Assembly (NCBI GenBank): GCA_039720395.1
Contig: CM077833.1
Span: forward strand, 20,211,133-20,275,132
Direction of reading: 5' to 3'
DNA from: Liquidambar formosana
Taxonomy: Eukaryota > Streptophyta > Magnoliopsida > Saxifragales > Altingiaceae
DNA: 64,000 nt
Of the stretch, positions 1 through 12,474 are shown piece after piece (positions within the stretch are counted from its first letter, which is position 1; each line of letters starts with the position of its first letter). The position numbers were made by a program, and so were the translations under genes. Below the pieces are notes generated by a model, which saw nothing but the letters and a program-made list of their open reading frames with translations, ran no database searches and was not told the DNA's origin.

Positions 1-5
1 AACTA

Positions 6-45
6 AGCACGAGAGGTCAACCACTAAAGTATGCCCTCTCGTGCT
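6..45. repeat. Short perfect hairpin at window edge
   Basis: An 11-bp perfect inverted repeat (AGCACGAGAGG at 6-16, its complement at 35-45) encloses an 18-nt loop. It could be the end of a foldback element or a chance hairpin; the window edge prevents a decision. Confidence 0.5.
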
Positions 46-1251
46 GCACCACTTCATTAATTTCCTCCAATTTTTTTATTTTTTTTATAATATATCTTTA
101 TTTTTTTTTTTTTATATGTACATTGCATCTTTCCTCTGCACTATTTCCAGGATTGATCTCGCTTTTTTTAAGTTCCTTATTTTTTTTTTCTTCCCATATG
201 GAAAATGTAAAACAAATATTTATACATGGAAAATCGAATTGAAATTATACTTTCAAGTAACTCATTTGAAGAATTGGATGAAGAAAATGATTAAAAGTGC
301 TTCGGGAAAATAACTATTTGTTAAGAGTTTCAAACACTTTCTTTTCTTTTCCTATACTTTTTCTTTCACTTTTCGAGTTTCAAATTAAGCTTAGGCATAG
401 CCAAAAATTCATTGGGAAAAATCAGTTTAATAGGATGAAGAAGAAAAATATAAAAACTATTTCGCTTTCGAAAAGCACATGATTTAAGGAATTTTAATTT
501 CTTCGTCGACAACTCCCTATTGAAATTTATTTATTCTCTTCTTGTTTAAGATTAGAAGTTAGGTGGAAAAATAATCTTTTTTAGAAATTTAAAATTGCGG
601 AAAGAGGCGACGTAGGAACAAAAAATAAAATAAAAAATAAAAAAGAAAGAAAGAAGAGAAGAGAAGACCTAACTTTATGGACCGGAGGACTAACATACTA
701 TATAAATATTCATGCAGCCCCACCATTCATATTAATCTAAACCATCAAATGGGTGATTACTTGTTTGAGAACTAACATTGCGCTACCGACATTTTAGCCG
801 GGTGTCAAGTAACAATTACTTAAATTTGGGTGAAAAGGAAAGTTGATTAATAGGATTAAAAATAAGCTCATTTTTTGGATTGTGGGGGGAAACTTGATTT
901 TGGGTTGTCAACTTGTCATGTGCGATATACAAGCTGGGCTTGTACGAACCCTTTATTTTTTTTTTTTGGGGTATGCTTAAAACCAGTAGGGATGAAAGAG
1001 ATATGAAGCGGAACTTTTCTGGAAATTATGGGCAATAATAGCATGCGTACATATAAACAAAATACCCTTCTGACAGAAACCTAATTTTTGACTTCCCCAC
1101 TTGAATATGGAGATTGTTGATCAACAATCTCAATCTCCTTCTCTCACTCCTCAACTTGACAAAATGTGATCGTGTGGAAAATGAACCATATCAAAACTCT
1201 AAAATTAAATAATAAAAGCACATGACAACAACATCCTCCAATCTAACAACT

Positions 1252-1407
1252 CTCTCTCTCTCTCTCTACCCCCCTTACTTACCATAATTGTCAAAGTGTC
1301 AGGCTTAGATCTCTCCCTCTCTCTCTCTCTCAGATAAAATTTTAACAATTGAAGTTCTCTCCCAGTTGCTTGCTTTGGATTACCATTGTGTCAAATGTCA
1401 AAGTGTT

Positions 1408-1449
<42 letters not shown>

Positions 1450-1580
1450 AATTGAACAAATGAATCTCCCTCTCATAGTATCATTGCTTGCTTTGGATGA
1501 CCATGATGTCAAATGTCAACTGTCAAAGTGTTAGCTCTCCAGCTCTTTAGCTCTTCCTCTCTCTCTCTCTCTCTCTCTCT
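1252..1580. repeat. CT microsatellites in a degenerate tandem repeat
   Basis: Four (CT)n runs are separated by related unique blocks containing TTGCTTTGGAT and GTCAAATGTCAA. The blocks recur at about 1370-1405 and 1488-1530 and more weakly near 1280-1310. This looks like a decayed tandem repeat of roughly 110-120 bp whose units each end in a CT tract. Confidence 0.6.
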
Positions 1581-3305
1581 TACATATATGCACAAAAACC
1601 TTTTTAACGTATTACCACATGCTAAAATGTCAAAGAAAGACAAAAGAGTTGATTTAAAGATAGATTTGCTTGGATAGATGAAGCATATTATAATTATGGA
1701 GTGTTAGGAAAACCTATGATTTGACTTGAGATTGCGATTGTGATTCTATCTCTTTATTTCCCTCAATGGTTACCAAGTTTTTTCCAATAAAACAAAGTAA
1801 ATATTACCCCCCACCCCCCTCCTATGATATGATTTCAAAGGTATCTTAATTTCCAAATAAGAGTCAGTACTTTATGCCTAACTCGGTTTGAAGATCAGTT
1901 TCTTGTCCATAATTTGTTCATATATATATAATTGGTGAAAGGTCGAGGCCTCAATTTGGCCCATATATTAGGACCGTAGTGGAAGAAAAGATCCGGCTTA
2001 GCGTCTTCTCTCTGTCCTCGGGCTTTTGGCGTATACCTTATTCATCTAGCTGATTGTAATTCAATAATTTTTCGGTTTCTTTTTTCCATTTTAAAAGATA
2101 AAAATATTCTCACTAAAACAAATTTGTAATGTACAATTTTCACTAGTAGGCATTTCTTTCTTCTTCTTTATTTTATTTATTATTTTTTTTTTTTTTTTTT
2201 TGATGCATAGAGTGCCATCGTGAACAGTGTGAGTACTAAAACAAGGACCACCCCTCTTAATTTTCCAACATAAATTTGGTTAAAGACACCGATAAAATGA
2301 CAGCCGGACAAAGCCATTAGCACATGCAAGGGGGTGTGGAAAAAATGGAGTAATTCAAAGGGTCCATTCTAACAAAATCTTCTCTACCTAAAATACTAAT
2401 CTAATCACTTTATCGAAATCCTCGCCCGTCTCCATTAATTTATATGGTTTAAGGGAGTAAGTAAGATTTCTTTATCAAAATGGAATCAAATATACTTATC
2501 CTAAGACTTTTTGTGTGCCTATCTTGAACTCTAGGTTATGTAGGGGTCCTCAACTCTCCATCCATTTCCATTTGTTTTGTTGAGGACACCATTATTTCCC
2601 TTTTGAAGTTTTAGATTGAACCCCATTTTGAAAGTAAGTTTGTACATTCAGAAGGCATTGGAGGGTCCTTTATGCATATATATCCTTATCCTCCAAAAGC
2701 TAAAGCACAGTAGTCCGTACCAAGTCCCAATGATGATTCACCCAATCAGCACTTGTTAAAATCTTGAGTAATTGAAAGAAAAAATTCGCCCAATTTGTTT
2801 TATAAATCTTTTTTGCTGAAATGCAAGGGTATATTGGGTGTGTAATTATGAACGATTAGGGAAAAAATTGTTCATTTCCGAGTTAATGATATCAAACTAT
2901 TTTTGGCCAGGAAATATTTTGCATAGGAACAAACAATGCCTTGGCAGACAAAATTCCCATTACATCATCCTTACCACATCCCTCGACTTCTTGGGCACGT
3001 GAGCATTGCCTCCACACTTTGAGCAGTGGGTCAATCTCCATTAATGGTTGCCCCTGGCTCATGGGCTCTTCAACAGTGATGTTTCTTCTGGGGTCAATGG
3101 ATGGTCTTCAAATGGGTTCAAAAAAATGATCAAATAGGTTCACCCACTTGGCGAATTATTATCTTACAAAAGAGAGGCTGCAAGCCATTGATGGGTCATA
3201 TAAGGCTTTTTAGATGGTCATCGATGAGGGAAAGGAATCTTCTAATCATTTCTCCATTAGAACTCAAACCATCCCCCACCTCTAGATTTTATTTTATTTT
3301 ATTTG

Positions 3306-3315
3306 TTTTTTTTTT

Positions 3316-3346
<31 letters not shown>

Positions 3347-3350
3347 GGGT
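3306..3350 (+). repeat. Long poly-T followed by poly-G tract
   Basis: A run of about 20 T passes directly into a run of more than 20 G. Such tracts are unstable and hard to sequence, so their length is uncertain. A similar A/G homopolymer pair occurs at about 31819-31843. Confidence 0.8.
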
Positions 3351-4151
3351 GGGGTGTGGATCTTTTCAGGGCACAGTATATTTGAATTTCACCCAAAACT
3401 CTGAATGAAATCTTGATATTCCACTCATTGAGAAAAGGAACCCAACCCTTTGAAATGAAAGGTGATGAAAGTAAGTGGGGTGGTCACCTTGGCATCCAAA
3501 TGGCCTTTCAGATAAAAGAAAAGAGTGTCAGGTTTCAGCTTCAAAACCGGTCAAAAGAAGTTTGAAAAGAAATTCCTGATGTTTTTCATGGTGGAGCCCA
3601 GTTTGGTCAGGATCGACCTCACTCTCTCTCAACCCAACCCCCACAAAGAAAAATATCAGGAAGCATCCATCAAAGAAACCTCCAAAAATTTCTAGGCCAG
3701 GTTTCCTATTAAAAGTGATAAAGCAAATGCTTTCATCTTGATTGATAAGACATTGTTCAATTCTTATTTTCTTTGGAGAAGACATAAAAGAAAAAATGGT
3801 TTATCATCAAGTTGCACCTAATTCTGTCACCAGTTTGTACATATATGTTGGCATGCAACAATTTGTCCATTTTAGATGGGTGGTGCTATTGCTACAATGA
3901 TTTGGTAGCTTTCTACTAAATGATTAAATCGCCCAAGGAAATGGCTGTGGCAAGAAAAGGAAAAATGATCAAAACTACTTGAGAAAGGAAATCATTTATA
4001 AACAATTTCAAGTATTTTATTTTTCTCTCCCACAAATTTTTCAAGATTCAAATAGGAGCTGTAAGATGATCTTTTCAAATGACTTAAAATAGGGTAGAGA
4101 CAATCTTTTTCTTCCACCAGTTTACAAATATGGATTGTACTTGTACACTTA

Positions 4152-4453
4152 AGACCTGTTTGTTTGTTCAATTCAAAATTAAACAATTCAAGAAATTTTA
4201 AATAGTATTCAAGACATACTTCATCATCTTGAATTAACAAATTCAAGAAAATGATAATTATCATCACAAATAAAAGTGACAATTCAAAATAGTGATATTT
4301 CATGAAATCCTTAAAATTCATTCTACAACATTAACTATAGTAATAATTATAACATTTCAAAATATTTTAATTTAAGGTAATGGATTTATACCTCTAATCC
4401 TATGTAAAATTTCTTGAATTGTTTAATTTTGAATTGGACTACCAAACAGGCCG
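4152..4453. mobile_element. Tourist-like MITE (PIF/Harbinger type)
   Basis: Terminal inverted repeats of about 45 bp begin GACCTGTTTG on the left and, read inward from the right, GGCCTGTTTGG. Both continue into AATTCAAAATTAAACAATTC. A 3-bp TTA flanks each side (4149-4151 and 4454-4456), the target-site duplication typical of PIF/Harbinger. At 302 bp with no coding capacity it is a non-autonomous element. A decayed relative lies in the BET1-like gene at about 29.9-30.2 kb. Confidence 0.85.
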
Positions 4454-5157
4454 TTAGCCATCTGCAATTTTAAACCCTAATAGCCAGTAGACCATAATTA
4501 GAATAGAGGCTGCTATTTACGGTCATCAACGGTCAATACCTTAGTACCCAATCATGTACGAGGCACATAAAACCAGAACATTGACTTTAACAACCCCCCT
4601 CCCCCCCACCCAAAAAAAATATAAAATAAAATAAAGGAGTAACCTCACACAACTGCTCCCATGGCCTAGAAAGGAGTAGGATCACTGAAAAACTAGTTGC
4701 AAGACATGCCTTGAATTAATTGTTACAATGGACCACCGTCAATTCAATATATAGAGTAGTTTTGGGAACCTGTTAGGTGACAAAAAAAATAAGGTAAACA
4801 CCATCTAAGCCGTAAATGTCCAGAAATTATATCAAACATAGAGATTCACTTCAGTCATTCACTCAATCATGTTCCGCCCCTATAAACTTCTGATTCTCAT
4901 TCATAATTTAATTGTTCATACCATCTAGGAAATATTCACTGGGTTACAAGTATCACTCAGAGTCACAGGTCTACACTGTATTCTCAGAATGCCGCCAAAA
5001 CATTTCGTTGCAAATGCACAACCCCGTTAATTACTCATCATTGCTTTACACATGCATTTTGCTAAGAAAAAAATAAAAATGAAAACTGATAGTATAGAAT
5101 CAAATGAAATGATACCTTGAACGATGAACTTCATAGTGAAGATGCTGGGAATACTAG

Positions 5158-8100
5158 TCAGGGAGCCAACCGATCAATCTTCCAAACTTGACTTCCATCA
5201 ATCTCATCAGGTGAATATTGTAACCTGTCAAGGCAAACATATGTGCATTATCAATCATAAATTCTTTGAATAACCCACAGCTAGCCACAACTCTTTATGC
5301 AGATCCAAATCCCATGACTCGTGAATCCAATTCTGAAATGAATGATAATGTAACTGGTTTAAAGCCCATTTCAGATTCTCTGAAAACCTTTAAGATGCTT
5401 TCAAATATGCTTAAGAAACATCTATAATACTAATGTTTTTATATTTTTGCATACTATCATTTAAAATGTTTTGAGGTCTTTCTTGTAATAACTGAAAATA
5501 AGATGTTGAGATGGTGTTACCTCTAGATTGACTTCATCGCATCTTGTCTTTTATTGGTGTTACCTCTAGTTTCTCACTAGTGCATCATTCCTATTATGTC
5601 TTTCTCACTAGTGCATCATTCCAATTAAAGACAAGATGCGATGGAAGCCAATCTAGGATGGCTTGGCCACGTGTAATGAGAACAGGTGAATGCACCATTA
5701 AGGAGGAGATATTTGATTCCAATTGAAAATTCTATAAAGGACAAAATGAAGGCGTGGGGTAATACAAAAAGAGGTTGTAGCTGATACGATTTTTCATAGA
5801 GCTCGAGGGTGAAAAAGGATATTTGAGATTTAGGCCTTTTTGCATTGAGTATAGAATCCATCCAGGATCCACATAGGACTCGGACTGGGGTAGGACACCA
5901 CTAAACTTTGAGTTTGGTAAACTCAATGTTATATTTTGTCATGCAGCATTAAAGGTGGTGAAAATTTAACATAATGTTAATTCAACCACCATAGTAAGGT
6001 TCCTCAACGATTCACCAGCAAAATCTGAAACCAACCAGAATGCGATTCGCCAATTTGGAAGTTGAACCTATAGTCCACACCCAACCCATGTTGTACTTGG
6101 CTCCTAATACAGGAGTCCAAACCTGAATATGATCCATATTGACTTCGATTTTGGTCATATTCACTCAATTTCGAGCCCATGGCCTAATTGAAAATAGTTT
6201 AGTAATAAAAAAGGGAAATAAAGTTACCTGTCATGCAAGCGAGATTTCTGTCCTTGCCAAAACTCAAAAAGCTCTGGTTTAAGCCTGTATCCACCCCAGT
6301 GTTTGGGTTTCGGAATCAAACTTCTGCATATTGGAAAACCAAGGATTTTTGTTCAAAGTTTCTCACTCTAAAAATATAGTAAAAAATGGAATTTTTTTTC
6401 TTTAAAAAAAAAAAAAAAAATCTTCTCAGACACTAGTGATGTGGAATTCACCCAATATCTAGTTTTGAATCAAGTAAACTCTGGAAACAAAAATAAAAGG
6501 CATGCAAATGACTGTAACTCTAATCCAGACTCCAGAGATTCATAAAATGGTTCTTGGAAACTGGACTAGGGACCACAGTTTTAAGTTAAACTATTCGTGT
6601 TAGAAGACACTTGCAAAACTCAAATCAGTCAATACTGATTAACAAGCCACCCATAGATTATAAGTTTGATAAACTGACCCATCAGAGAATTTTTCCTCCA
6701 AGTTTTTATATTCTTGATGGAGAAAATTCCTTCCAGGAACTATAGTACTCTGAAAAAAGCAAGATACAAGTCTCAGTAGGTTATGAAACATATGATTTGT
6801 AGATCCAAGAAATTTCATAAGAAAAGGAATTAAAACAAACCTGCTTGCTAACTATTGCTCCAATCTGACTTCCTCGAGGACGGCTATGAAAGTACTGATC
6901 AGATTCTTCATCAGAGACTTTCTCCACAGTTCCTTCTACTCTCACCTAAAGAACAGAGTGATGTCCAACGTGGTCTCATCCAGAAAAGATTACCAAGTAA
7001 GCATGCATTTATAGGTTAAACAAGTTGTGTTCTTGATTGCACTGGGCTTTATTTGTCACACTGGATTGCAATCGTCAGCTCAATAAACCAACTTATAGTC
7101 AATATAGTCCAAGACCATGTTCTATTCTTGTATAAAGGCCACTATACAATGTTGGTCCCACTAAGAGGGATCCTGGAAGAGGCAAGCGATACAATCCTAA
7201 CCTTTGTTTTTTTGACCCAAGTGCTTGCTCTCAAACTCAAACCTGAACCTTCACGCTTGGAAGCCCAAGACTTTGACCATTACACTAGACAATGTTTCAC
7301 ATACCAAAGGGGCATTTTTGGTCGTATGTCCTCAGTTCAAATGCCATGGAGGCCCTTCTATTTATAATTTTTCCCCCTTTTGGGGTAAAAAAACATAACC
7401 CTCAGCCTAGTGCATAAGCTAGTCTCCCACCCTATTCCTTCAAGCTGCTAGAGGGAGAAGACTTGATACCTTGAACTCTCCATATGGGAAGGAAGAAGCT
7501 AGATCCAACTGAGCCACAAGGCCAGTTGTAGCCCATGTCATTCATAATAACTAGAAAATGTATCAGTAGAAAAGAAAAGGCAACATTGCTACTAATAGAG
7601 CAATAAGTTCTCTGGTAGGAACATAATAAAAAGTACAGCTTACCGAGCGATTAAGACCATCCCAGTAGAAAAGAAGTGCTGCACGAGGATTTTCAGATAT
7701 TTCGTGTGCCTTTCGACTTTCATAATTGGTGTACCTAGATATCAAAAGAATCACAGAATGATAAGAAAATAATATGCATTTGCAGAAAAGCATCATTAGT
7801 TGCAAGTTTTGCTGTACCAGTAACAGTTCAGAACTCACCAGACAAAACCATCCTTATCAACTCCTTTTAGTAATACCATTCGTGATGAACTGTCAAAGAA
7901 AAACATGAATACAGTCAAATAGAAAAGATCAGAAATCTATAATAATATGGTTTTCAAATATTCAAAATGATGAAATAAAAATATAAATACAGTTGGTATC
8001 ATTCATCATATCTAAATATCTGTCTCTTAGGAGACATCTGATGAAATTAATTCGACAGCATGGAAGTTAATTTCTAACATCTACATTGGCACATTGCATC

Positions 8101-11100
8101 AGGACAGGTACACGTGTCTGAGCCAACACAGTTTGGCAACTCTGAAAAACTAGAATTCAAATGCACAGCAGCATATTTTAAAAAGTTATATCACTCAAAA
8201 TTTGATAAATAAAATATGTATCATAACAATATTACATCTTATAAATCATGTCACACATGTGTTACCAAAAACTTCATGAGCTTAATAATGCTAGATTATT
8301 CACTTAAAAGCTTCATATAAAATAACATCAACCACACTCCAAAATAAATCTTAATGAATGCTTTGCAAAATAATGGACAGGACTTTAAGGACTGTTTACA
8401 AGAATCCATGAAGCGTGCACATCTGACACAGATAGTTCACTTATTTAAAAAATGTCCATGCAACATAGCTTACTATCATTGAATGAAGAAAACCATAAAA
8501 GAAGAGGGAGTTACGGCTTTCCATTCTTGCCAGCAGTTGATAATGCCATGGCATTTGGTTCTTTCAAGCCAGCAGCCACTGCATCGTCAAACCATTTGCA
8601 GAACTGCGAGAAAACTAAAGAATTAATGCTGATTTAATAAGGAGGTTTTGCAATCAATTATGAAAAACTTCAACAAATAAATCTGAACTTAACTACCACT
8701 CAAGCAGTTTAGTATTCAACTGATTAAACAGCATAATGTTTGAGAAGTTATTGGCACTCATGTTTAGACTTTTTTTTTTGATCAAGTAATGTATGTATTG
8801 AGATAAAAAGAAGGGGCCAAATCCCTCGTACATGAGACATATACAAGAGAAAAAAACCACCGAGGCTCACTATACAAAAAGAAATCAAGGACAAAGAAAT
8901 CAAAAATCAAACAAATGACCATCCATACTGTTTAGAATGAAATCATACCTGATCAATGGGGTCAGCCTCCAATTGCTCCTCCAGAAACTCAGGAGAAATA
9001 TAGTTCTCTCTCAGAGCTGATATGTCAATTTGTGGAGGTTTTCCAATTCTAACGCACATAGAAGTGCCAGGATATGGTGGAAGATGAAGCTTATATTTAT
9101 CTACAATTGATGGAGGAACAAATCTTCCACCTAAAAAGTGGTGTGGACCACGAAATTTCTTGGCACATAACTTTGGAGCAGTTAAAGAAACCTAGTATTT
9201 CAAATTATACCAAAGTTCCATCAATAAGATTGTTCACCCAAAAAGGGAAAAAAAAAAAAAAAAAAAACTAATGAAAAATATTCGAAGCGACAATTGTAAT
9301 CTATCAATATGTGGGAGAGTGAAGAAGCGCAATTGAGGCTTCCATCAGAAGTATACCAGCATGTCAGGTTTAATGCCTTCACCGCTGATGTCTCCTTCTT
9401 CAACATGCCACCCAGATGGAATATCTACAGAGACAATAACAGGTGATTTCCGGTGTGTCTCATCATGTTTGTCTAAAGAAACCAGCCTTCGGATCAGATC
9501 ATCAAAAGGAGGCCTAGGTGTACCTGAAGGATTGTAGCATTAGATAATGTATTAAATTAGATGAGGAAATTCCTATCGGATACACTCATAGACCACCTTA
9601 ATCGTCAGCTCATATTCTTTTCTTTTCTGGATAAAATTTATACATCACTTTTAGCCTAAATTATAGAAAGGATTTGTGTGGCTGACCCAAAAATAAAATT
9701 CAAGGATTATTAGTTGAGTTGTGTATTGTCAGCAGTACTGTGATTTGTCAAAAGACTTGTTCAATTCAACTCCAATCAAAATACTTTGCAAGACAAAATC
9801 AGGTCTGGAGTCCAGAAAATCGATAAAAATTATCAATGCTTAATCTCCTGTGATTTTCAGAAATGCAATGTCATTTTCCCCCTATTTTTTTCAGCAGCTA
9901 AATGTTGGACATCTTGACAACCTTTTGCAGAAAATGGTGGATTCACCTTTCCATGGAGTCCTTTTTACATTAAAAGAGTGCAGCAGAAACTAGGAAGTGG
10001 ACATGAATAAACAAAAAGACTTCAAATGTTAATACAAGCAATGGCTGCATTTGACATTAGTGTTACATATTCATTTGGTTTGGATAGATGATGAAAACAA
10101 TCATTGTCTATTTAGTTTTGGAAGAATGTAGAACATAAAGTTCATCTAATTAAAAATTATCTTTAACAAAATAAAAAAAGGACATTAGCAGAAAGAGCAT
10201 AAGAGTCCTTGTTTCATTTTTTTCCTACAGCAGTATGACTGTATAGACATAAGACTGTGTTTGGTTAAGATGAGAGTATTGGAGAAGGCAGGAAAGTTTC
10301 AAATCTCCCATTACATGTCAGTTTCCATTTGAATAGCATGAAAGTTTAACTTGTCCAGTTATCACAGCCCTTTCCCTGCACCTTCCCCCAATTGCTTGCT
10401 GCATATTTCACAGGAAACTTCAACCTTCATGGGTAAGCCAAAATTTTTGCTATCCCCCAAAACTCACAGGCTAACCAAACAGAGCTTAAGGGCTGGCAGA
10501 CACTGAGAAACGTGTGATTACCATGAAATGAGAATCCAAACATCGCGTCTACAAGAATGTCAAAGTCGTTTGACAAGTCCAAAGGCAGATCTTCCACTGA
10601 CAAGAAAGGGACTGACAGCGATTCCAGCTACAATATTACTACATCAAATAAGCATTTCTGATGAAGTATATAAACTAATGGTTCAGAAAAAACCAAAAAC
10701 AGAAGTTCTGTTGCTGTACCTGAGTAACGAGACCAGTATAAAGAGGCTTAGGAGTACGCTTTGGATAACAAACAAATGGCTTGTATCCAAAGTGATGCAG
10801 ATGACGAGCAGCTACTAAACCATCACCACCATTGTTCCCTGGACCGCAAATAGCAAGAACGCGATTATACTCACTTGAGTTGTAGACCTGCCGAAAAAAT
10901 AATAATTTCATGTGTAGGAAGCGTCATATAAATTGACTCTGCTCCTTAATAACCCACATTTAATATGCTTGGTTGAACAGTGATGAACTATCCCCTAAAA
11001 GAAATTTACAGAAAATGGTGAAAATAGTTCCATTTCTTTTTTGGGTAAGTGAAAAAAAGAATATAGTTCCATTTCACCTCCCCACAGGCCACAACCAGTA

Positions 11101-12474
11101 AAATATATTTACTAATTCAGTCACAAGGCTCTCGATCCCACAAAACTAATCTCCAAAATCAATGTAAAAATTCATGACGGAGCGGAAACCCATTATTGTA
11201 TAAGTTCCAACTTCGGCCTGTATAAACTATAAACTTGAAAGCTTCCCATGTTGGCACCTAAAATGATTGCACAACTCCTTCATGTTTTACAAAACATCAT
11301 TTGGGCACACAAGGTGAAATCCTATGATAACCTTCTTTTAAACATCTGTTACAAAGAAAAACTTGATGCATCCAACGAATATTTGGGGGAAAAAGACCAT
11401 TCAATCTAGCCTAATACAAAACAGCCCCAGATAATTGGCCTTGAAAATCGCAATTTTATGGCCTAATGAAAATCTGTGGTTTATTTTAGAAATTTTCATT
11501 TTAGGAAGTTTGTACAGGTTATGAATACAAGCATTATGCAAAACAGTACTACTACTACAAAAAGAAGTACCAATTTCCAATGCCGCGCATAACATAATGG
11601 CAATTATCCAATTTGCATCAACATTCAAAATATCCCAAACTTTATCGATCCCTTGTCAAAAATGAAGCTTGGTTTCACAAAACATAAGTGTCTAATACCC
11701 AATCTACAGTCCAACAGAAGCAGACACTGTAAATTCAACTAACTTAAAGTTGAATCTAACAATTCTATTTTGTTTACCGATTCCTATTCGTGCCTACTGG
11801 TAACAACGATGCATTTGAATTAACTGCAACACAGAGCAGAACATACAAAAGCAAAAAACAAAGCCAATATATACATACACACACATATATATATGGTGCC
11901 TCAAACACTTACTTCTGCTATTGATGTTGCCACGCTCAAACCAGCCAATTCCTACAAATACCATCACGCAGAAACATTTTCAGAACAATTCGACTGAACC
12001 CATAAAGCATGAGCAAAATACTGAAACCCAACAGGAAATACATATATGTGTTTGTGCGTATGCATATGTGTATATATACCGACCATCAACTGATCGACGC
12101 TAAAGCCAAGAGGACCCATGAGGATCTCATCAATCTCAGCGGCTTCTCGCTGCGTGAGGTACGTAACGGAGTCCTGTAGCGAAGAAACTCCTCTATCTCC
12201 CATTCTTAGTGCTTCAATAGGGTTGGAACACAGCCCACGAATTGCAGACCTCGAATTTGGATCGCTAAAACCCTAAGTTCGACAGAGAAACAACAATCAG
12301 AGAGTTGGTTGGTAGTTATACAGTCAATACAGAGAGAGAGTTCATGGGGAAATGAGAGAGACGTACCGAGGGCAGAAGAGAGAGGGGATTGTTTTGGAGA
12401 GGGCGAGAGAGGGTGTGAGTGTTGGTGGTGATAAAACTAAGAGGGAGTAATCGGGTGAGAGCTAGGCATGTCAT
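5158..12474 (-). CDS. PPOX1: Pyridoxamine 5'-phosphate oxidase with NAD(P)HX epimerase domain
   Basis: Plastid enzyme of the vitamin B6 salvage pathway: FMN-dependent oxidation of pyridoxine/pyridoxamine 5'-phosphate to pyridoxal 5'-phosphate. The N-terminal YjeF_N-type domain repairs hydrated NAD(P)H. Fourteen exons join in frame: 12474-12367, 12272-12084, 11951-11913, 10887-10720, 10627-10522, 9523-9357, 9191-8949, 8603-8515, 7889-7839, 7734-7644, 6945-6841, 6749-6679, 6323-6228, 5224-5158. They give 529 residues, close to the Arabidopsis protein (PPOX1/PDX3). Residues 1-60 are Ser/Thr/Leu-rich, transit-peptide-like. The epimerase domain runs from [12 protein letters not shown] (about 74) through GPGNNGGDG (127-135). 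The PNPOx domain covers about 340-529, with [20 protein letters not shown] and [16 protein letters not shown], ending in WKIDRLAP. An internal Met at residue 60 (ATG at 12203) could give a form without the transit peptide. No break is visible. Confidence 0.96.
5520..5657. repeat. Imperfect 30-bp stem hairpin in PPOX intron 13
   Basis: The arms at 5520-5552 and 5627-5657 are near-perfect inverted copies built around CATCGCATCTTGTCTTT. The loop of about 75 nt holds two direct copies of a 22-bp unit (5570-5591 and 5601-5622, containing CACTAGTGCATCATTCC). A 14-bp unit, GGTGTTACCTCTAG, is also repeated at 5513 and 5556. It may be a small foldback element. A pre-miRNA role is possible, but nothing beyond the fold supports it. 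Confidence 0.6.
7290..7535 (-). mobile_element. tRNA-derived SINE, minus strand, in PPOX intron
   Basis: Read on the minus strand from about 7535, the sequence begins like a tRNA. TGGCTCAGTTGG (about 7519-7506) resembles the Pol III A box and GAGTTCAAGGTAT (about 7480-7466) the B box, at the expected spacing. A composite tail follows toward 7290. The 3' end and target-site duplication were not resolved. It lies in the intron between PPOX exons 10 and 11. Confidence 0.55.
8769..8928 (-). mobile_element. Retroelement 3' end (LINE/SINE tail), antisense
   Basis: A poly-T start followed by GATCAAGTAATGTATGTATT and a conserved block with ACATGAGACATATACAAGA matches the copy at 39851-40052. That is the pattern of an inverted, 5'-truncated retroelement 3' end. 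TGTTTAGA flanks both sides (8761-8768 and 8929-8936), a probable short target-site duplication. It sits in PPOX intron 7. Confidence 0.6.
10253..10486. mobile_element. Tourist-like MITE in PPOX intron 5
   Basis: The ends read GACTGTGTTTGGTTA on the left and, inward from the right, GCTCTGTTTGGTTAG. TAA flanks both sides (10250-10252 and 10487-10489). The 234-bp length, absence of coding sequence and TAA duplication fit PIF/Harbinger-derived MITEs. It does not touch splice sites. Confidence 0.7.

Larger units (their letters stand above)
1..5157. other. Intergenic, no recognised gene
   Basis: No open frame here resembles a known protein and none shows splice-linked conserved segments. The stretch is AT-rich and carries CT microsatellites (about 1.25-1.58 kb), a poly-T/poly-G tract near 3.3 kb and a Tourist-like MITE at 4152-4453. 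The short ORFs are low-complexity or lie across repeats. It lies downstream of the PPOX gene, which ends at 5158 on the minus strand. Confidence 0.7.

Noticed and set aside
3992..4321. 109-codon minus-strand open frame
   Set aside because: Most of it lies inside the Tourist-like MITE at 4152-4453; AT-rich chance frame.
5628..5930. LINE reverse-transcriptase C-terminal remnant (frame with LGWLGHV and APLRRRYL)
   Set aside because: The similarity to the usual WFGHV...PVRR pattern is suggestive, but it is short, has two in-frame stops and partly overlaps the hairpin at 5520-5657. No poly-A tail or target duplication was found.
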